Shown: positions 53,670 through 64,000 of the stretch, piece by piece
How the letters are laid out: each line of letters begins with the position of its first letter
Numbering within the stretch: the stretch's first letter is position 1
NCBI GenBank assembly: GCA_029465975.1
Contig: CM055761.1
Coordinates: 9,164,529 to 9,228,528, forward strand
From: Dallia pectoralis
Taxonomy: Eukaryota; Chordata; Actinopteri; Esociformes; Umbridae
DNA length: 64,000 nucleotides
Direction of reading: 5' to 3'
Program-made: the position numbers and the translations under genes
Notes under the pieces: model-generated
The model's database searches: none
The model's input: only the letters and a program-made list of their open reading frames with translations
Told to the model about the DNA's origin: nothing

Positions 53670-55010
53670 TACAGTAACGGCTGATAGTATTAGCACCCTT
53701 GCAGTTAATTCAAATAAAGTATTCTAGGAAACTGTTGAAATGTAAAAGCCTTTTGGTAATCATTATGCATTTTGGTGGGTTGGAGTTGAATAAAACAAAA
53801 TCTGGGTTTTCCCCAGACAAAAAAATCCTAAAATGGCCCAAGAAAATATGAATGTCGCCATGTACATGTAGTTCAAAATAATTGTATTTCAAACACAGAT
53901 GTGAGTTATAGATGCCTGTGAAATACAAATGTATAATTCAGCAAGTTCAAACAGAGAATACGACAACCGTTCTTGATTTATGTCTGTGTGAGCTGCAATG
54001 TGCATGGATAAATAATTAATACCAGACAAGGTAGAACATAGGATAGAAGTAGGGCTTAGACAATCTCAATGTTACGCGTCCATCTCCAGAGACCATGATG
54101 TTTCTGTTTCCACTAGAGGCTTATGGTCCAACCACCCTGGACCTGGCTATAAGAGAAACGTCATGGAAGATTGTTTGAATGGTGCAGAAAGCCCCTAAAC
54201 AAATTGATACACAGTTTCAAGGCGAACTTCAGACACAAGGTACGACAAATTAAACTCACCCCATCTGTCTCCAAATCAGTACAGGGCGTTGCATGGTAGG
54301 AAATGGTGAGACGGGCATAAAAAGACAGACTGCAATTTGCCAAAACACATGAACATGTCCCAACATCAGATTGTCCAGAAGGAAGGTTTTTTTGGGTAAA
54401 GCACACCATCTGTGTTTACAAAAAACAAAATAAGAATAACTCATTCCCCACAGTCATACCTGGATGAGGTTCAGTGATCCTGTGCCGCCTCAGGAGAATT
54501 CTGATGCACTTTGGAATCAACCAATGAAAGCTTGGCCTGCCAGTGGTCATTAAGCTGGACACTGACCTTAAACACAATTCAAAAAGTACCTAGAAATGGT
54601 TAGACAAAACACTGGACTGTTGTGAAATGGCAAGCTGAGTCCAGATCTCCTATTAAACCATGAGGAGCAATCAAAAAAAGAAATGCAGTTCGTAGTCACT
54701 TTCATCTGGAAACGCGGAGCAGTTTGCACAAGACTGGCCCAAATGGACAGTTCAGTCATGGCTAATATAAGTTTTTTTTATAAAGGATGTGCAACCAAGT
54801 TATGTTTGGGGTCAATATTGTCAATGACATTTCTTTTCTTTTTAAGATCTAAAAAGATTTTAGGTTAAAAATACAGAATTCCGGGAATACCAACAGTAAA
54901 ATAAATACATGTGGATAATTGTGTTTACTTCGAAATCAATCATATTTGAAGATACTTTGAAGATACCTGAAGAAAGTGCAGGGGTGCCAATACCTTTCAC
55001 AACAATTGTG
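53670..55010 (+). mobile_element. Tc1-like DNA transposon, full-length but decayed, plus orientation
   Basis: The inner ends form inverted repeats: gtattagcacccttgca (53687-53703), and reading inward from the right, gtattggcacccctgca. The inside (54178-54450) keeps Tc1 transposase nucleotide homology (cagaaagcccctaaacaaat, cgaacttcagacacaaggta, ctgcaatttgccaaaacaca, gtaaagcacaccatctgtgt) but has many stops and frameshifts. It lies between COMMD2 and WWTR1 and may overlap the COMMD2 3' untranslated region. Confidence 0.82.
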
Positions 55011-55389
55011 TTCCTTTGATTGAGTTTCCCTGCTCTAAACACCAGAAGTGTCACAATTTAACACAAAACAAGGTTCACAACAAATTTCAAATAGATGACA
55101 TGGCTGGTTTCCAGTGGCTGTTAGACATATTTTCCCACTTATCCTGACATCACTCCAAAAATCTGATCTGGGTAAGAAGACCAGGATACTGCAGAGAAGA
55201 ATTGTACCCTATGTGACAGATTCCTAATCCTGTGATTCCTGATACAGGGTAAAATCTGTTTGTAAGAATCCATATTTTATAGTACACATAGTTCTCTGGT
55301 AAGAGCAGAGAACCCTGGTTAATGTTGTTGGGGGCTTCTGTGCAAAATTACAGGTGACATTTTTCTATATCTGCGAAGTCCCAGTAAAC
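55011..55389 (-). other. COMMD2 3' flank, presumed 3' untranslated region
   Basis: Directly downstream of the stop codon. No AATAAA was found on the minus strand here, so the cleavage site was not placed. Confidence 0.4.
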
Positions 55390-55587
55390 CTATTTGATGT
55401 TGCGTACGATCCTTCTACAATGGGTGGTCTTCAGCTCCGCTAGGGCTTTCTCCAGCTCCTGGATGAGATGTATCAGGGTTGCAGGGTCTGTCTGTAGGAC
55501 CTTAGCACTCTTCTCACCACGGTCCTCCAGGTGCAGCTTCATACTAACTGTAGGCTTTACCTGATGTCTTAGAGAGCGACTGGCCAC
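55390..55587 (-). CDS. commd2: COMMD2 coding exon 5 (residues 135-199 and stop)
   Basis: The acceptor is ttttctag. The frame reads VASRSLRHQVKPTVSMKLHL, continues with KVLQTDPATLIHLIQELEKA and ends HCRRIVRNIK then TAG. This is most of the COMM domain. No AATAAA signal was found on the minus strand close behind the stop. A Tc1-like relic occupies 53670-55010, so the 3' untranslated end is unresolved. Confidence 0.96.
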   Translation of the reverse strand: MASRSLRHQVKPTVSMKLHLEDRGEKSAKVLQTDPATLIHLIQELEKALAELKTTHCRRIVRNIK

Positions 55588-57863
55588 CTAGAAAACAAAG
55601 GTTGGGGATTGAAGAAACCATTCAGACACTTTACATTTCCACACTGCCTGCCAAAGGTTTGAGTCCAGCAAGATTCTGGTAACCGGTTAGATGCTCTGTG
55701 CCACACTGATTAGCTGAACCATCAGACACAGGAAGACACATGTATGCCCAGACAGGCAGACAGACAGACAGACAGGCAGACAGGCAGACAGGCAGACAGG
55801 CAGACAGGCAGACAGGCAGGCAGGCAGGCAGACAGGCAGACAGCACACTACCTGCACATCCAGCCTCCACTCCAGATTGTGATAGTGTGGTAGTGACGGG
55901 GTCAGTTCACTGAGGATGTGTCGGATCTCCTTCCTGTGTTCCAGGTAGAGCTGTAGCAGCAGCTGATTCAGCTCATCTGTAAAGCCCAGCACCAGAACTG
56001 AGTCTTGGAAATCCACCTCAGAGATCTAAATCACAGACAGAGGCTCAGAACAGGCTTCATGTTAAACAGCCAACATAAACCTGAATTCACCTCACTCACC
56101 ATTAGTTTGGAGCTCTCAGTGAGCAAATACACAAGTCCTTCCACACCATGCTGTACAGTTCCTGCATCAGCACTCAGCTTCCCTAGAAGACACAGAAAGA
56201 GCAAAGGAAACGTGTTTATATACTGCAACTAATGATTTGTAGAAAACAAACGAAGCTTGGCAACTGATACTTACTGGCAGCGCCCTCGTAAATCTTAGGG
56301 TTTGTTCCTGTTCTCAGAAACTCCACTGCAATTCGTCCAAATTCACCAACGACTGATGAGACAAATAAATTAAATGTTAGAAAGCCCTGTAGCATCTGTC
56401 CAAAAACAACCTAAGCTATAATCCCTTTAGGAGAATTAATATAAAATACTGGCAATAGTCTTCATATGACTGCTGTTTAGAAATACTCCTGGCCTCACTA
56501 CTACTGTCCATCTGTAGCATATATGAGCACTCTTACTCTCAGATAGTATGTGGTGGTGTACTCTTACCCTCTGATAGTATGTGGTGGTGTACTCTTACTC
56601 TCCGATAGTATGTGGTGGTGTACTCTTACCCTCTGATAGTATGTGGTGGTGTACTCTTACTCTCAGATAGTATGTGGTGGTGCACTCTTACCCTCTGATA
56701 GTATGTGGTGGTGCACTCTTACCCTCTGATAGTATGTGGTGGTGCACTCTTACCCTCTGATAGTATGTGGTGGTGTACTCTTAATCTCTGATAGTATGTG
56801 GTGGTGTACTCTTACTCTCAGATAGTATGTGGTGGTGCACTCTTACTCTCTGATAGTATGTGGTGGTGTACTCTTACTCTCAGATAGTATGTGGTGGTGT
56901 ACTCTTACTCTGATAGTATGTGGTGGTGTACTCTTACTCTGATAGTATGTGGTGGTGCACTCTTACTCTCTGATAGTATGTGGTGGTGCACTCTTACTCT
57001 CTGATAGTATGTGGTGGTGCACTCTTACTCTCTGATAGTATGTGGTGGTGTACTCTTACTCTCAGATAGTATGTGGTGGTGCACTCTTACTCTCTGATAG
57101 TATGTGGTGGTGTACTCTTACTCTCAGATAGTATGTGGTGGTGTACTCTTACTCTGATAGTATGTGGTGGTGTACTCTTACTCTGATAGTATGTGGTGGT
57201 GCACTCTTACTCTCTGATAGTATGTGGTGGTGCACTCTTACTCTCTGATAGTATGTGGTGGTGCACTCTTACTCTCTGATAGTATGTGGTGGTGCACTCT
57301 TACTCTCTGATAGTATGTGGTGGTGCACTCTTACTCTCTGATAGTATGTGGTGGTGCACTCTTACTCTCTGATAGTATGTGGTGGTGCACTCTTACTCTC
57401 TGATAGTATGTGGTGGTGCACTCTTACTCTCTGATAGTATGTGGTGGTGCACTCTTACTCTCTGATAGTATGTGGTGGTGCACTCTTACTCTCTGATAGT
57501 ATGTGGTGGTGTACTCTTACTCTCTGATAGTACGTGGTGGTGCACTTTTCTTTCCTACTTCTGTATTCACAAATGTCATCAAAAATCCCCCCCGTGGGTT
57601 ATCTTGTTCCTGGACAGATGCTGAGTCTACCACTACCTTACAAAGTATCATTTTTCTAAATGAATATAATAAAGGACTGTATTTGCTGGGCACAAAACAT
57701 AAACACTTAGAAACTTGTGTTGATGTAGCTAACTGTTGTCACAGGACAGCTGGTAAATAGCAAACTATGACGTGATGCTAAAAGTAACATATTTACCTAC
57801 AGAATCCACTTCTGGTAGAAACCCTAGGTGCTCCTTATGTTCATCAGATAACACCAGCAGCAT
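55390..57863 (-). CDS. commd2: COMMD2, COMM domain-containing protein 2, complete; complement(join(55390..55587,55852..56025,56100..56182,56275..56352,57797..57863))
   Basis: COMMD proteins are subunits of the Commander complex (COMMD ring with CCDC22 and CCDC93), which supports endosomal recycling with retriever, and they also modulate NF-kB and cullin ligases (family knowledge). The five coding exons sum to 600 nt including the TAG stop, giving 199 aa, the length I recall for human COMMD2. The amino half is the alpha-helical HN domain. The COMM domain starts near residue 125 with NLEWRLDVQV and runs to the tail HCRRIVRNIK. All junctions have GT-AG signals and compatible phases. Intron 1 carries a 31-bp minisatellite of about 1 kb and intron 4 a CAGA/CAGG tetranucleotide tract. 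It is transcribed in the same direction as WWTR1, about 11.9 kb upstream of it. Confidence 0.96.
55748..55848. repeat. Tetranucleotide repeat (CAGA/CAGG) in COMMD2 intron 4
   Basis: About 25 tetranucleotides, cagacaggcagacaggcagg type. On the sense (minus) strand it is ctgtctgcctgt, starting about 8 nt after the exon 4 donor. Confidence 0.94.
55852..56025 (-). CDS. commd2: COMMD2 coding exon 4 (residues 77-134)
   Basis: The acceptor is gatttag. The frame reads ISEVDFQDSVLVLGF and continues through ELNQLLLQLYLEHRKEIRHI to the start of the COMM domain (YHNLEWRLDVQ). Length 174 nt, phase 0 to 0. The donor is gtagtg, weaker than consensus. A CAGA/CAGG tetranucleotide repeat starts about 8 bp beyond it in intron 4. 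Confidence 0.95.
56100..56182 (-). CDS. commd2: COMMD2 coding exon 3 (residues 49-76)
   Basis: The acceptor is tcttctag. The frame reads RKLSADAGTVQHGVEGLVYL and then LTESSKLM, and ends at donor gtgagt directly after the ATG codon for Met76. A second GT lies 12 nt downstream, but only this donor continues into exon 4 as ISEVDFQDS, the form seen in the family. Length 83 nt, ending in phase 0. Confidence 0.93.
56275..56352 (-). CDS. commd2: COMMD2 coding exon 2 (residues 23-48 plus one base)
   Basis: The acceptor is ctcatcag and the donor gtaagt. The frame reads VVGEFGRIAVEFLRTG and then TNPKIYEGAA, matching the COMMD2 segment. The exon is 78 nt, phase 1 to 1. It was too short to appear as a separate open frame and was located by reading between its neighbours. 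Confidence 0.93.
56525..57545. repeat. Minisatellite, 31-bp unit, about 33 copies, in COMMD2 intron 1
   Basis: Core gatagtatgtggtggtgcac followed by tcttactctct. Variants are gtact, ccctct and ctcag. A block of mixed units recurs (56800-56960 and 57040-57200). Confidence 0.97.
57797..57863 (-). CDS. commd2: COMMD2 first coding exon (residues 1-22 plus one base)
   Basis: It reads MLLVLSDEHKEHLGFLPEV and then DSV, ending at donor gtaaat (57796-57791) in phase 1. The start was chosen because this Met matches the COMMD2 amino terminus. The frame is open further upstream, and a plausible acceptor (tttgcacag) sits about 36 nt before the ATG, so an upstream noncoding exon or a longer isoform cannot be excluded. 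Confidence 0.9.
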
Positions 57864-58570
57864 ATTTAAGAGTAACACTCGTAGTTTTTCTGTGCAAAAT
57901 AAAGAAATGAATATAACGTTACAAAAAGAAAACTTGCAATATTTACGTAGGCGAATCAAAATCACATGACACGCGAGAAAATACCATCTCCCAAGAAAAC
58001 CCGACTGAATAAAAACCAAGCGGATAAAGGTTCCGGATCAAGATTAATCGTCTATAGTTTCTGCAAAATTTGAAATGCAAACAAACATTAATAAAATAGA
58101 TTTTTCGATAATTCTTCCTTTCATTCATCTTATCTAGTCATGTACAAAAATCACCCGAACTAATACCAATAACTCCTCAATCTCTGGTTTGCTTGATCGA
58201 CTCCTAAATTAAATGCATTAATAACTATAGTGCTATGGTCTCTGTGTGTATTTATCAAAGTTTCTCTTATACCTTCATTCACTAATTTCCCCGTAAAAAC
58301 AATATTAATATAAAACAAGTTATTCCTTGAAATAACTTAATTATATCACTGGAAATAATAATTGAATAAAATCCGCTATATTGTATTGCTTATAAATGTT
58401 CGAAGCTATAATTCCATTTAATAGGGCAGCTGTTTGAGGATTATCACTTGTTATGGCACAAAAATACATGCTACACAATCTGCATCAATTGTATCCATCA
58501 TTATTTTAATGTTCTTAAATGCACAATACAGAACCACATCACCCATTGGTACCAGGTAATTGTGGGCACT
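57864..58570 (-). promoter_or_regulatory. Presumed COMMD2 5' flank
   Basis: AT-rich unique sequence upstream of the COMMD2 start codon. A splice-acceptor-like tttgcacag lies just before the ATG. No CpG-rich block or TATA box was identified. The assignment rests on position only. Confidence 0.35.
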
Positions 58571-58573
58571 TGT

Positions 58574-58675
58574 CCATCTCATCTTCAACCGCTTATCGGG
58601 GGTCGAGTGACTCGAGTTGCGAGGGCAACAGCTCTAACAGGGGACCCCAAACGTTCCTTCCCCTGGCCACATTTC
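58574..58675 (-). mobile_element. Rex3-like LINE 3' end fragment, minus orientation
   Basis: On the minus strand the sequence reads GNVARGRNVWGPLLELLP, then ggataagcgg-type tail sequence (cgataagcggttgaagatga), matching the end of the copy at 48117-48985. Confidence 0.82.
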
Positions 58676-58677
58676 CT

Positions 58678-58845
58678 TCACCCCTCACCCCATACTCCCA
58701 GGCCCCCTCACCCCATACTCCCAGGCCCCCTCACCCCATACTCCCAGGCCCCCTCACCCCATACTCCCAGGCCCCCTCACCCCATACTCCCAGGCCCCCT
58801 CCATACTCCCAGGCCCCCTCCTTCCATACTCCCAGGCCCCCTCAG
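58678..58845. repeat. Minisatellite, 23-bp unit, about 7 copies
   Basis: Core ccccctcaccccatactccc with agg. It shares cccctcaccccatactcc with the 54-bp array at 53.25-53.58 kb. Confidence 0.95.
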
Positions 58846-59029
58846 CTTTACAACAGTTCCATGAAACACCAAATGTTACAAATGTTACAATTGCTAAATC
58901 ACTTATATCATAACTACTGAAAATAGCTTTAATTCCAATGTTTTCATATATTTTATTATAATTAATAGAATTGAAACTACTTCCCTTAATGTATATATGA
59001 TTATTGGTGGTAATGCCTCAAAACCCTGT

Positions 59030-59190
59030 ATGACCGGACCATATATACGTATGACCGGGTTGTATGACCGGACCGTGTATACGTATGACCGGACCGTATA
59101 TACGTATGACCGGCCGAATGACCGGGTTGTATGACCGGGTTGTATGACCGGACCGTATATACGTATGACCGGGCCGAATGACCGGGCCGT
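59030..59190. repeat. Irregular repeat of tgaccggaccgtatatacgta
   Basis: Mixed units tgaccgggttgta, tgaccggaccgtatatacgta and tgaccggccga. Confidence 0.92.
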
Positions 59191-59740
59191 TAGAGCCTGA
59201 TGATCGTAGTTTGCTTGCTGGGGAGTACGTCTCAGTATCACCCATAAAGGGCCAAATTGGGTGTCTCATGTACTCACACACGGTAGTAGCATTTACTTTT
59301 TAAAGCACATCCACTGAATTAAAAGTAGTACATAGATAACATTACACTTTGTAGCACATTGTAGCCAGCACTATTCAGGAACTATAAACAAGGGAACAGA
59401 TGGGTTCTTAGTGTCATTATGGGATAACGGGGGGATAATCTATTGTTGGTTCAGAGGATATCCTCCCTCTATACATCCACCTCTCACTGGTCATCTTCCC
59501 TGATGTCCCACCACAGGAAGCAGCTGTGACAGATCAGTAGTACTCAGGGAGATTTCATTCTGTCTAACGTCCTACAAAACATTACATTTTGTTCTAAAAC
59601 AGACTCTAGACCCTAGTGTGAAGATATACCAAAGTGCAAGTTCTAAGATGCTAAAGAAAGCAGTAAGCTGTGCAGAAACCTATTGCAGTGTCATGTCTTC
59701 TGTAGGGTGGAAAGCCTCTTCTGAAAGTGACGGGTAGAGG
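59191..59740. other. Unique sequence
   Basis: No exon recognised on either strand. Confidence 0.5.
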
Positions 59741-59744
59741 TAGT

Positions 59745-59897
59745 AAACACATGTACAACTACAGTATTCATCAACATAGAGTCTAATATAACATAGTAAA
59801 CACATCTACAACTACAGTATTCATCAACATAGAGTCTAATATAAAATAGTAAACACATGTATGACTACAGCATTCATCAACATAGAGTCTAGAATAT
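59745..59897. repeat. Minisatellite, about 54-bp unit, 2.7 copies
   Basis: Core actacagtattcatcaacat followed by agagtctaatataa. Confidence 0.92.
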
Positions 59898-60254
59898 AAC
59901 AAAACAAGCAGACTGCAAAGTAAATATCATTTTTGAAAAGTAAAATGTATCAACATTTTAACAAAATAAATTATTAGACAGAACGGGGTGTCATTACTTT
60001 CTTTCAGCAGATGTAATCTTTGATATTCAGGCCACAAATGGGTTTAGCTCGAGGACTTGTAGTCTACTGTTCTCTTGTGGCCTGAAGTTATATGACAACA
60101 ACTGCCAAATACGTCATCTCATATTTTTTGAGAGTACCATTAAAAAGCCGTTAAACCAATAAAATAACATGGTACCTGCCAATTCAAAAAAAAGTAAATG
60201 AGGTGAACCACAGGCGATGATCAAAATATGTTAATGTCACCATTTGAAATGAAC

Positions 60255-61308
60255 CATTAGCTTCTGTATATAGCAAAGAGCAAACATTTAGCTTATGAGG
60301 CTATAGCAGGAGTAGTAATGCCAAGAGATGTCCTAACTAAAGCAGTGTGTAGCTTAATGAGGCTATAACAGGAGTAGTAATGCCAAGAGATGTCCTAGCT
60401 AAAGCAGTATGTAGCTTAATGTGGCTATAACAGGAGTAGTAATGCCAAGAGATGTCCTAGCTAAAGCAGTATGTAGCTTATGAGGTTATAACAGCAGTAG
60501 TAATGCCAAGAGATGTCCTAACTAAAGCAGTATCTAGCTTAATGAGGCTATAACAGGAGTAGTAATGCCAAGAGATGTCCTAGCTAAAGCAGTATGTAGC
60601 TTAATGAGGCTATAACAGGAGTAGTAATGCCAAGAGATGTCCTAGCTAAAGCAGTATGTAGCTTATGAGGTTAACAGCAGTAGTAATGCCAAGAGATGTC
60701 CTAACTAAAGCAGTATGTAGCTTAATGAGGCTATAGCAGGAGTAGTAATGCCAAGAGATGTCCTAACTAAAGCAGTGTGTAGCTTAATGAGGCTATAACA
60801 GGAGTAGTAATGCCAAGAGATGTCCTAGCTAAAGCAGTGTGTAGCTTAATGAGGCTATAACAGGAGTAGTAATGCCAAGAGATGTCCTAACTAAAGCAGT
60901 GTGTAGCTTAATGAGGCTATAACAGCAGTAGTAATGCCAAGAGATGTCCTAACTAAAGCAGTATGTAGCTTAATGAGGCTATAGCAGGAGTAGTAATGCC
61001 AAGAGATGTCCTAGCTAAAGCAGTGTGTAGCTTAATGAGGCTATAACAGGAGTAGTAATGCCAAGAGATGTCCTAGCTAAAGCAGTATGTAGCTTATGAG
61101 GGTATAACAGGAGTAGTAATGCCAAGAGATGTCCTAGCTAAAGCAGTATGTAGCTTATGAGGGTATAACAGGAGTAGTAATGCCAAGAGATGTCCTAGCT
61201 AAAGCAGAATGTAGCTTAATGAGGCTATAACAGGAGTAGTAATGCCAAGAGATGTCCTAACTAAAGCAGTATGTAGCTTAATGAGGCTATAACAGGAGTA
61301 CTAAAGCA
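60255..61308. repeat. Minisatellite, 62-bp unit, about 17 copies
   Basis: Core gtagtaatgccaagagatgt followed by cctaactaaagcagtatgta. Length variants drop gctat or a single a. Confidence 0.96.
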
Positions 61309-61309
61309 C

Positions 61310-62015
61310 AGAATGAGAAAACACAATATTAACTGCGCTATTAGGGGCACGTAAAGGAAGGCTTAATAAAATCTAACATAGATATCTTAGCAATCACTCC
61401 CTTTACAACCGGTCAAATTGCTATTACGCACTTGTTAGCTCGCATAGTTCTTGCCGTTCTCTTTCAACAAACTGTTTTTGCTGACTAGTGCATTTTGGGT
61501 CACATCCTTCATATAACACAAAACACTTGAATGAAATCTCCAAGATGATGGCAAGAGTACGTTTTTTGTGATAAAGCTTCAGTCAGACAAGACAATTCAT
61601 ATGCAAAACATTTATTATGTATACAAAAAAATTACATTGTAAATGTAACAATCAATAGCAGAATGCCATAAACATTTGGCTTGTTCCCACTCTCTACATC
61701 CCACAACTAGTCCTCAGAGTGATGAAGTTACGGGTTTAGTTTTATCTCTATATAAGATTACAATAACAAAATCCATAATACACAATTTATTGTATGGCTC
61801 AAAAAAAAAAAAAAACATGTTTTTTGCACTGTATTTGTGCATTTCCTCAGTAAATGTAAGTCCTTACCATAGTTCAATCACAGTAAAACAGACTACTGAT
61901 AGTAGGGTATTTTTAGCTTCTCTACTAGTGGAACAAACCACAGAAAATAATCTAGTCCGGAATTAACACTATAAACTGGCCTAAAGCTATAATTTCACAT
62001 GTTACAGGTGGTACA
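61310..62015. other. Unique AT-rich sequence, possible start of a neighbouring gene's 3' untranslated region
   Basis: A minus-strand AATAAA (plus-strand tttatt at about 61610) is present, so the 3' end of a minus-strand gene further right is possible. No coding exon was recognised. Confidence 0.3.
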
Positions 62016-62019
62016 TCCT

Positions 62020-62275
62020 GATTATTTAGTAGTACTATAAAATGCTCATGATACAACATAATTTGAACATTTGTAGTAGTACTATAAATGCCCATGATAC
62101 AACATAATTTGCACATTTGTAGCAGTACTATAAATGCTCATGATACAACATAATTTGAACATTTGTAGTAGTACTATAAATGCTAATGATACAACATAAT
62201 TTCAACATTTGTAGTAGTACTGTAAACTAACAGTACTGTAAACTAACAGTACTGTAAACTAACAGTACTTGGTTT
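62020..62275. repeat. Two short arrays: about 46-bp unit x 4, then 15-bp unit x 4
   Basis: The first core is gatacaacataatttgaaca; the second is actaacagtactgta. Confidence 0.93.
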
Positions 62276-62279
62276 AAAC

Positions 62280-63860
62280 CAACAGTGCATGAAACTAAAA
62301 AGGACACCAGTCAAAAAGCACAAGTGATTTCAGCAGTGGTGCAGAAACTTCAGAAAACACTAATTAGTACATTTGTCGACAGCTCAATCATGACTAAACG
62401 AAGCTTTGTCTGCCCATTCCAGCTACCAATCTTGAGTGCATCTAATATGTTTCACATTATTTGTGTGCATCTATAATGTTTGCTATTCAGAAAATGAAAT
62501 GGTAAGCAAGAATCAAATGAGCACTAGTATTATAGAGATCAGTTATTCTAATTCAGTTTGAAAAAAAAAAACATTTGGTCAGAAATAACCCTGTCATTTA
62601 GACCCGAACTTGATCACCGTAGAGAACTTAGGGAAGAAAAAACAAACAAACTATTACAAATACCTTTTGAAAAATAATAATTCAATCAATGCAAAGCACC
62701 ACATTCAGACATACAAAATAATGTTTCCCAGGCCAATATTAAAACTATAAAAGTTGAGACATTGCAAATTCCGTTGCTTTCATGATTAAGTGAAAATCAA
62801 TAAAAACCAATAGTTGGTATTTCCGTTCAGATTTCTGAACATCACTAGGGTAGTCCAACAATTTCCCTAGTGAAATGCCATAATACATACTGTCATGTAA
62901 AGAATTAACATTTATTGAGACAGTATTCATGTGGGATGGGAGGCAACATATTGCTCCACACTTTAGAGCATATGGATGAATGTGTCACAATATCATTAGC
63001 ACTTGGTATTCGCCCAGACTGCCAATCTCATTTAGCTGACTAGAAGAAACAGGACAACCAATCATACAAATCCCCGTACATTCAGTAGGAGGGAACGGTA
63101 AAAAAGGCAATCGAACCAAAAACCATCCAATTAAAATAGTCTCATTTAAAAAATGCCTACTTACATTCTGTTATAGACAACACCTGTCTGAGAAACATCA
63201 TTTTCAAAAATACAAAAGTAATGATTTAGCACATTAACATGGAAATGGGTGGAAATGTTTATCTGTTTAGGTGAGTGTTTAAAACACATTTTAAAATGCA
63301 TGCAGTATGGTCAAATTCTGTCAAAACTAAAAGCCCAACAGTGAAATAGAGTTAAAATGCACTATTCCATTACCAGACAATTTGCAAACCAAAATCCTAG
63401 TATTTCCACCCTGTCTCTCCGATTTGCCGAGTCAGACTAAAGGCAGAACATGTGAACTGGACAATCACATGGACTCCACCACACTGCTCCAACCAGAGTG
63501 CCGTTTCAGCAGAATATTAGATGCCCTTTAGGAAACACTGATCCAAAGCATCAATACATTTATTACATATAAACTCAGGGTGGAATGGATTCCAGGACAA
63601 CGATTTCCCGTCTGAACAAAATGTGACAACAATTGATAATATGTTAGGGTTTAAGTCCATCTGTTTCTGATGTGTTTTAGGGTTGAAGCCAGTCACATGT
63701 TTCCAATAAAGTCCTTTCGGACTAACAGGACAACAGCAATCCTGACACCAGCATCCTACAGTCACCTACTGGAGTCTAGAGTTATAGTATAACGGGGCTG
63801 TGTGACGGGGCCGTGTGACGGTCACACTCAAAATGAGTTGAGGGTGGGGTAGACAGATAC
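62280..63860. other. Unique AT-rich sequence without recognised exon
   Basis: The short open frames (for example 63517-63765 minus) show no family resemblance. Its low repeat density contrasts with the rest of the window and could mean untranslated or regulatory sequence. Confidence 0.4.
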
Positions 63861-63867
63861 AATAAGA

Positions 63868-64000
63868 AAACTAAAACTATATGCTTAAAAAAGTGTGGAG
63901 TCATGATTAGCCAAATGTTGAAAACAGAGTCAGTTAAAAAGTGTGGAGTCATGATTAGCCAAATGTTAAAAACAGAGTCAGTTAAAAAGTGTGTTGTCAT
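63868..64000. repeat. Minisatellite, 48-bp unit, at least 2.6 copies, cut by the window edge
   Basis: Core aaaaagtgtggagtcatgat followed by tagccaaatgttgaaaac. Confidence 0.93.

Noticed and set aside
56091..56100. Alternative donor 12 nt downstream at the COMMD2 exon 3 end
   Set aside because: Using it with the exon 4 acceptor would duplicate Val-Ser-Glu before ISEVDFQDS; the upstream donor gives the family-conserved sequence.
63517..63765. Cys-rich open frame on the minus strand as a possible exon
   Set aside because: No recognised zinc-binding or other domain and no clear splice sites; may be untranslated sequence.

Overview
This is nuclear DNA of a vertebrate, almost certainly a teleost fish. 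Coding sequence is split into short exons with GT-AG introns. The two recognisable genes are vertebrate orthologues: WWTR1 (TAZ, the Hippo-pathway co-activator) and COMMD2. The decayed mobile elements are typical of fish genomes: Rex1- and Rex3-type LINEs, an L2-type LINE tail, Tc1-like transposons, a hAT element and a Sushi-like LTR element. No prokaryotic, phage or CRISPR content was seen.

Both genes lie on the minus strand, so they read right to left. COMMD2 is complete in five coding exons (57863 down to 55390, 199 codons, matching the usual family length). About 11.9 kb further left is the start of WWTR1. Its exon 1 is at 43507-43101, exon 2 at 7979-7843 and exon 3 at 865-752; the remaining exons lie beyond the left edge of the window. 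Intron 1 is about 35 kb and intron 2 about 7 kb. From memory, COMMD2 directly upstream of WWTR1 on the same strand is also the mammalian arrangement. Exon 3 encodes a second WW domain, so this fish TAZ has tandem WW domains like YAP1, whereas mammalian TAZ has one. The exon is 114 nt and phase 1-1, so skipping it would restore a one-WW protein in frame.

The rest is dominated by tandem repeats. More than 50 separate minisatellite or microsatellite arrays, with units from 2 to about 70 bp, cover roughly 45 percent of the window by hand tally. The largest are a 45-bp unit repeated about 55 times (35.9-38.4 kb), a 29-bp unit repeated about 68 times (5.0-6.95 kb), a 42-bp unit repeated about 28 times (23.7-24.9 kb), a 17-bp purine-only unit repeated about 66 times (13.2-14.4 kb) next to a (CA)~60 tract, and a 31-bp unit repeated about 33 times inside COMMD2 intron 1. 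Every very long open reading frame in the window is one of these arrays read through, not a gene.

Between and inside the arrays lie transposon remains: a Rex1-like reverse transcriptase fragment (9.7-10.15 kb), a 1,002-bp hAT copy with an intact 8-bp target duplication (34658-35659), a Tc1-like element whose internal segment has become a 38-bp minisatellite (39.3-40.2 kb), an L2-type LINE tail followed by a Sushi-like LTR and gag remnant and a Rex3-like fragment (45.7-48.98 kb), and two more Tc1-like relics (52.5-52.8 and 53.67-55.01 kb). The right end (61.6-63.8 kb) is unique AT-rich sequence with no recognised exon; it could be 3' untranslated sequence of the next gene, but that is not shown.
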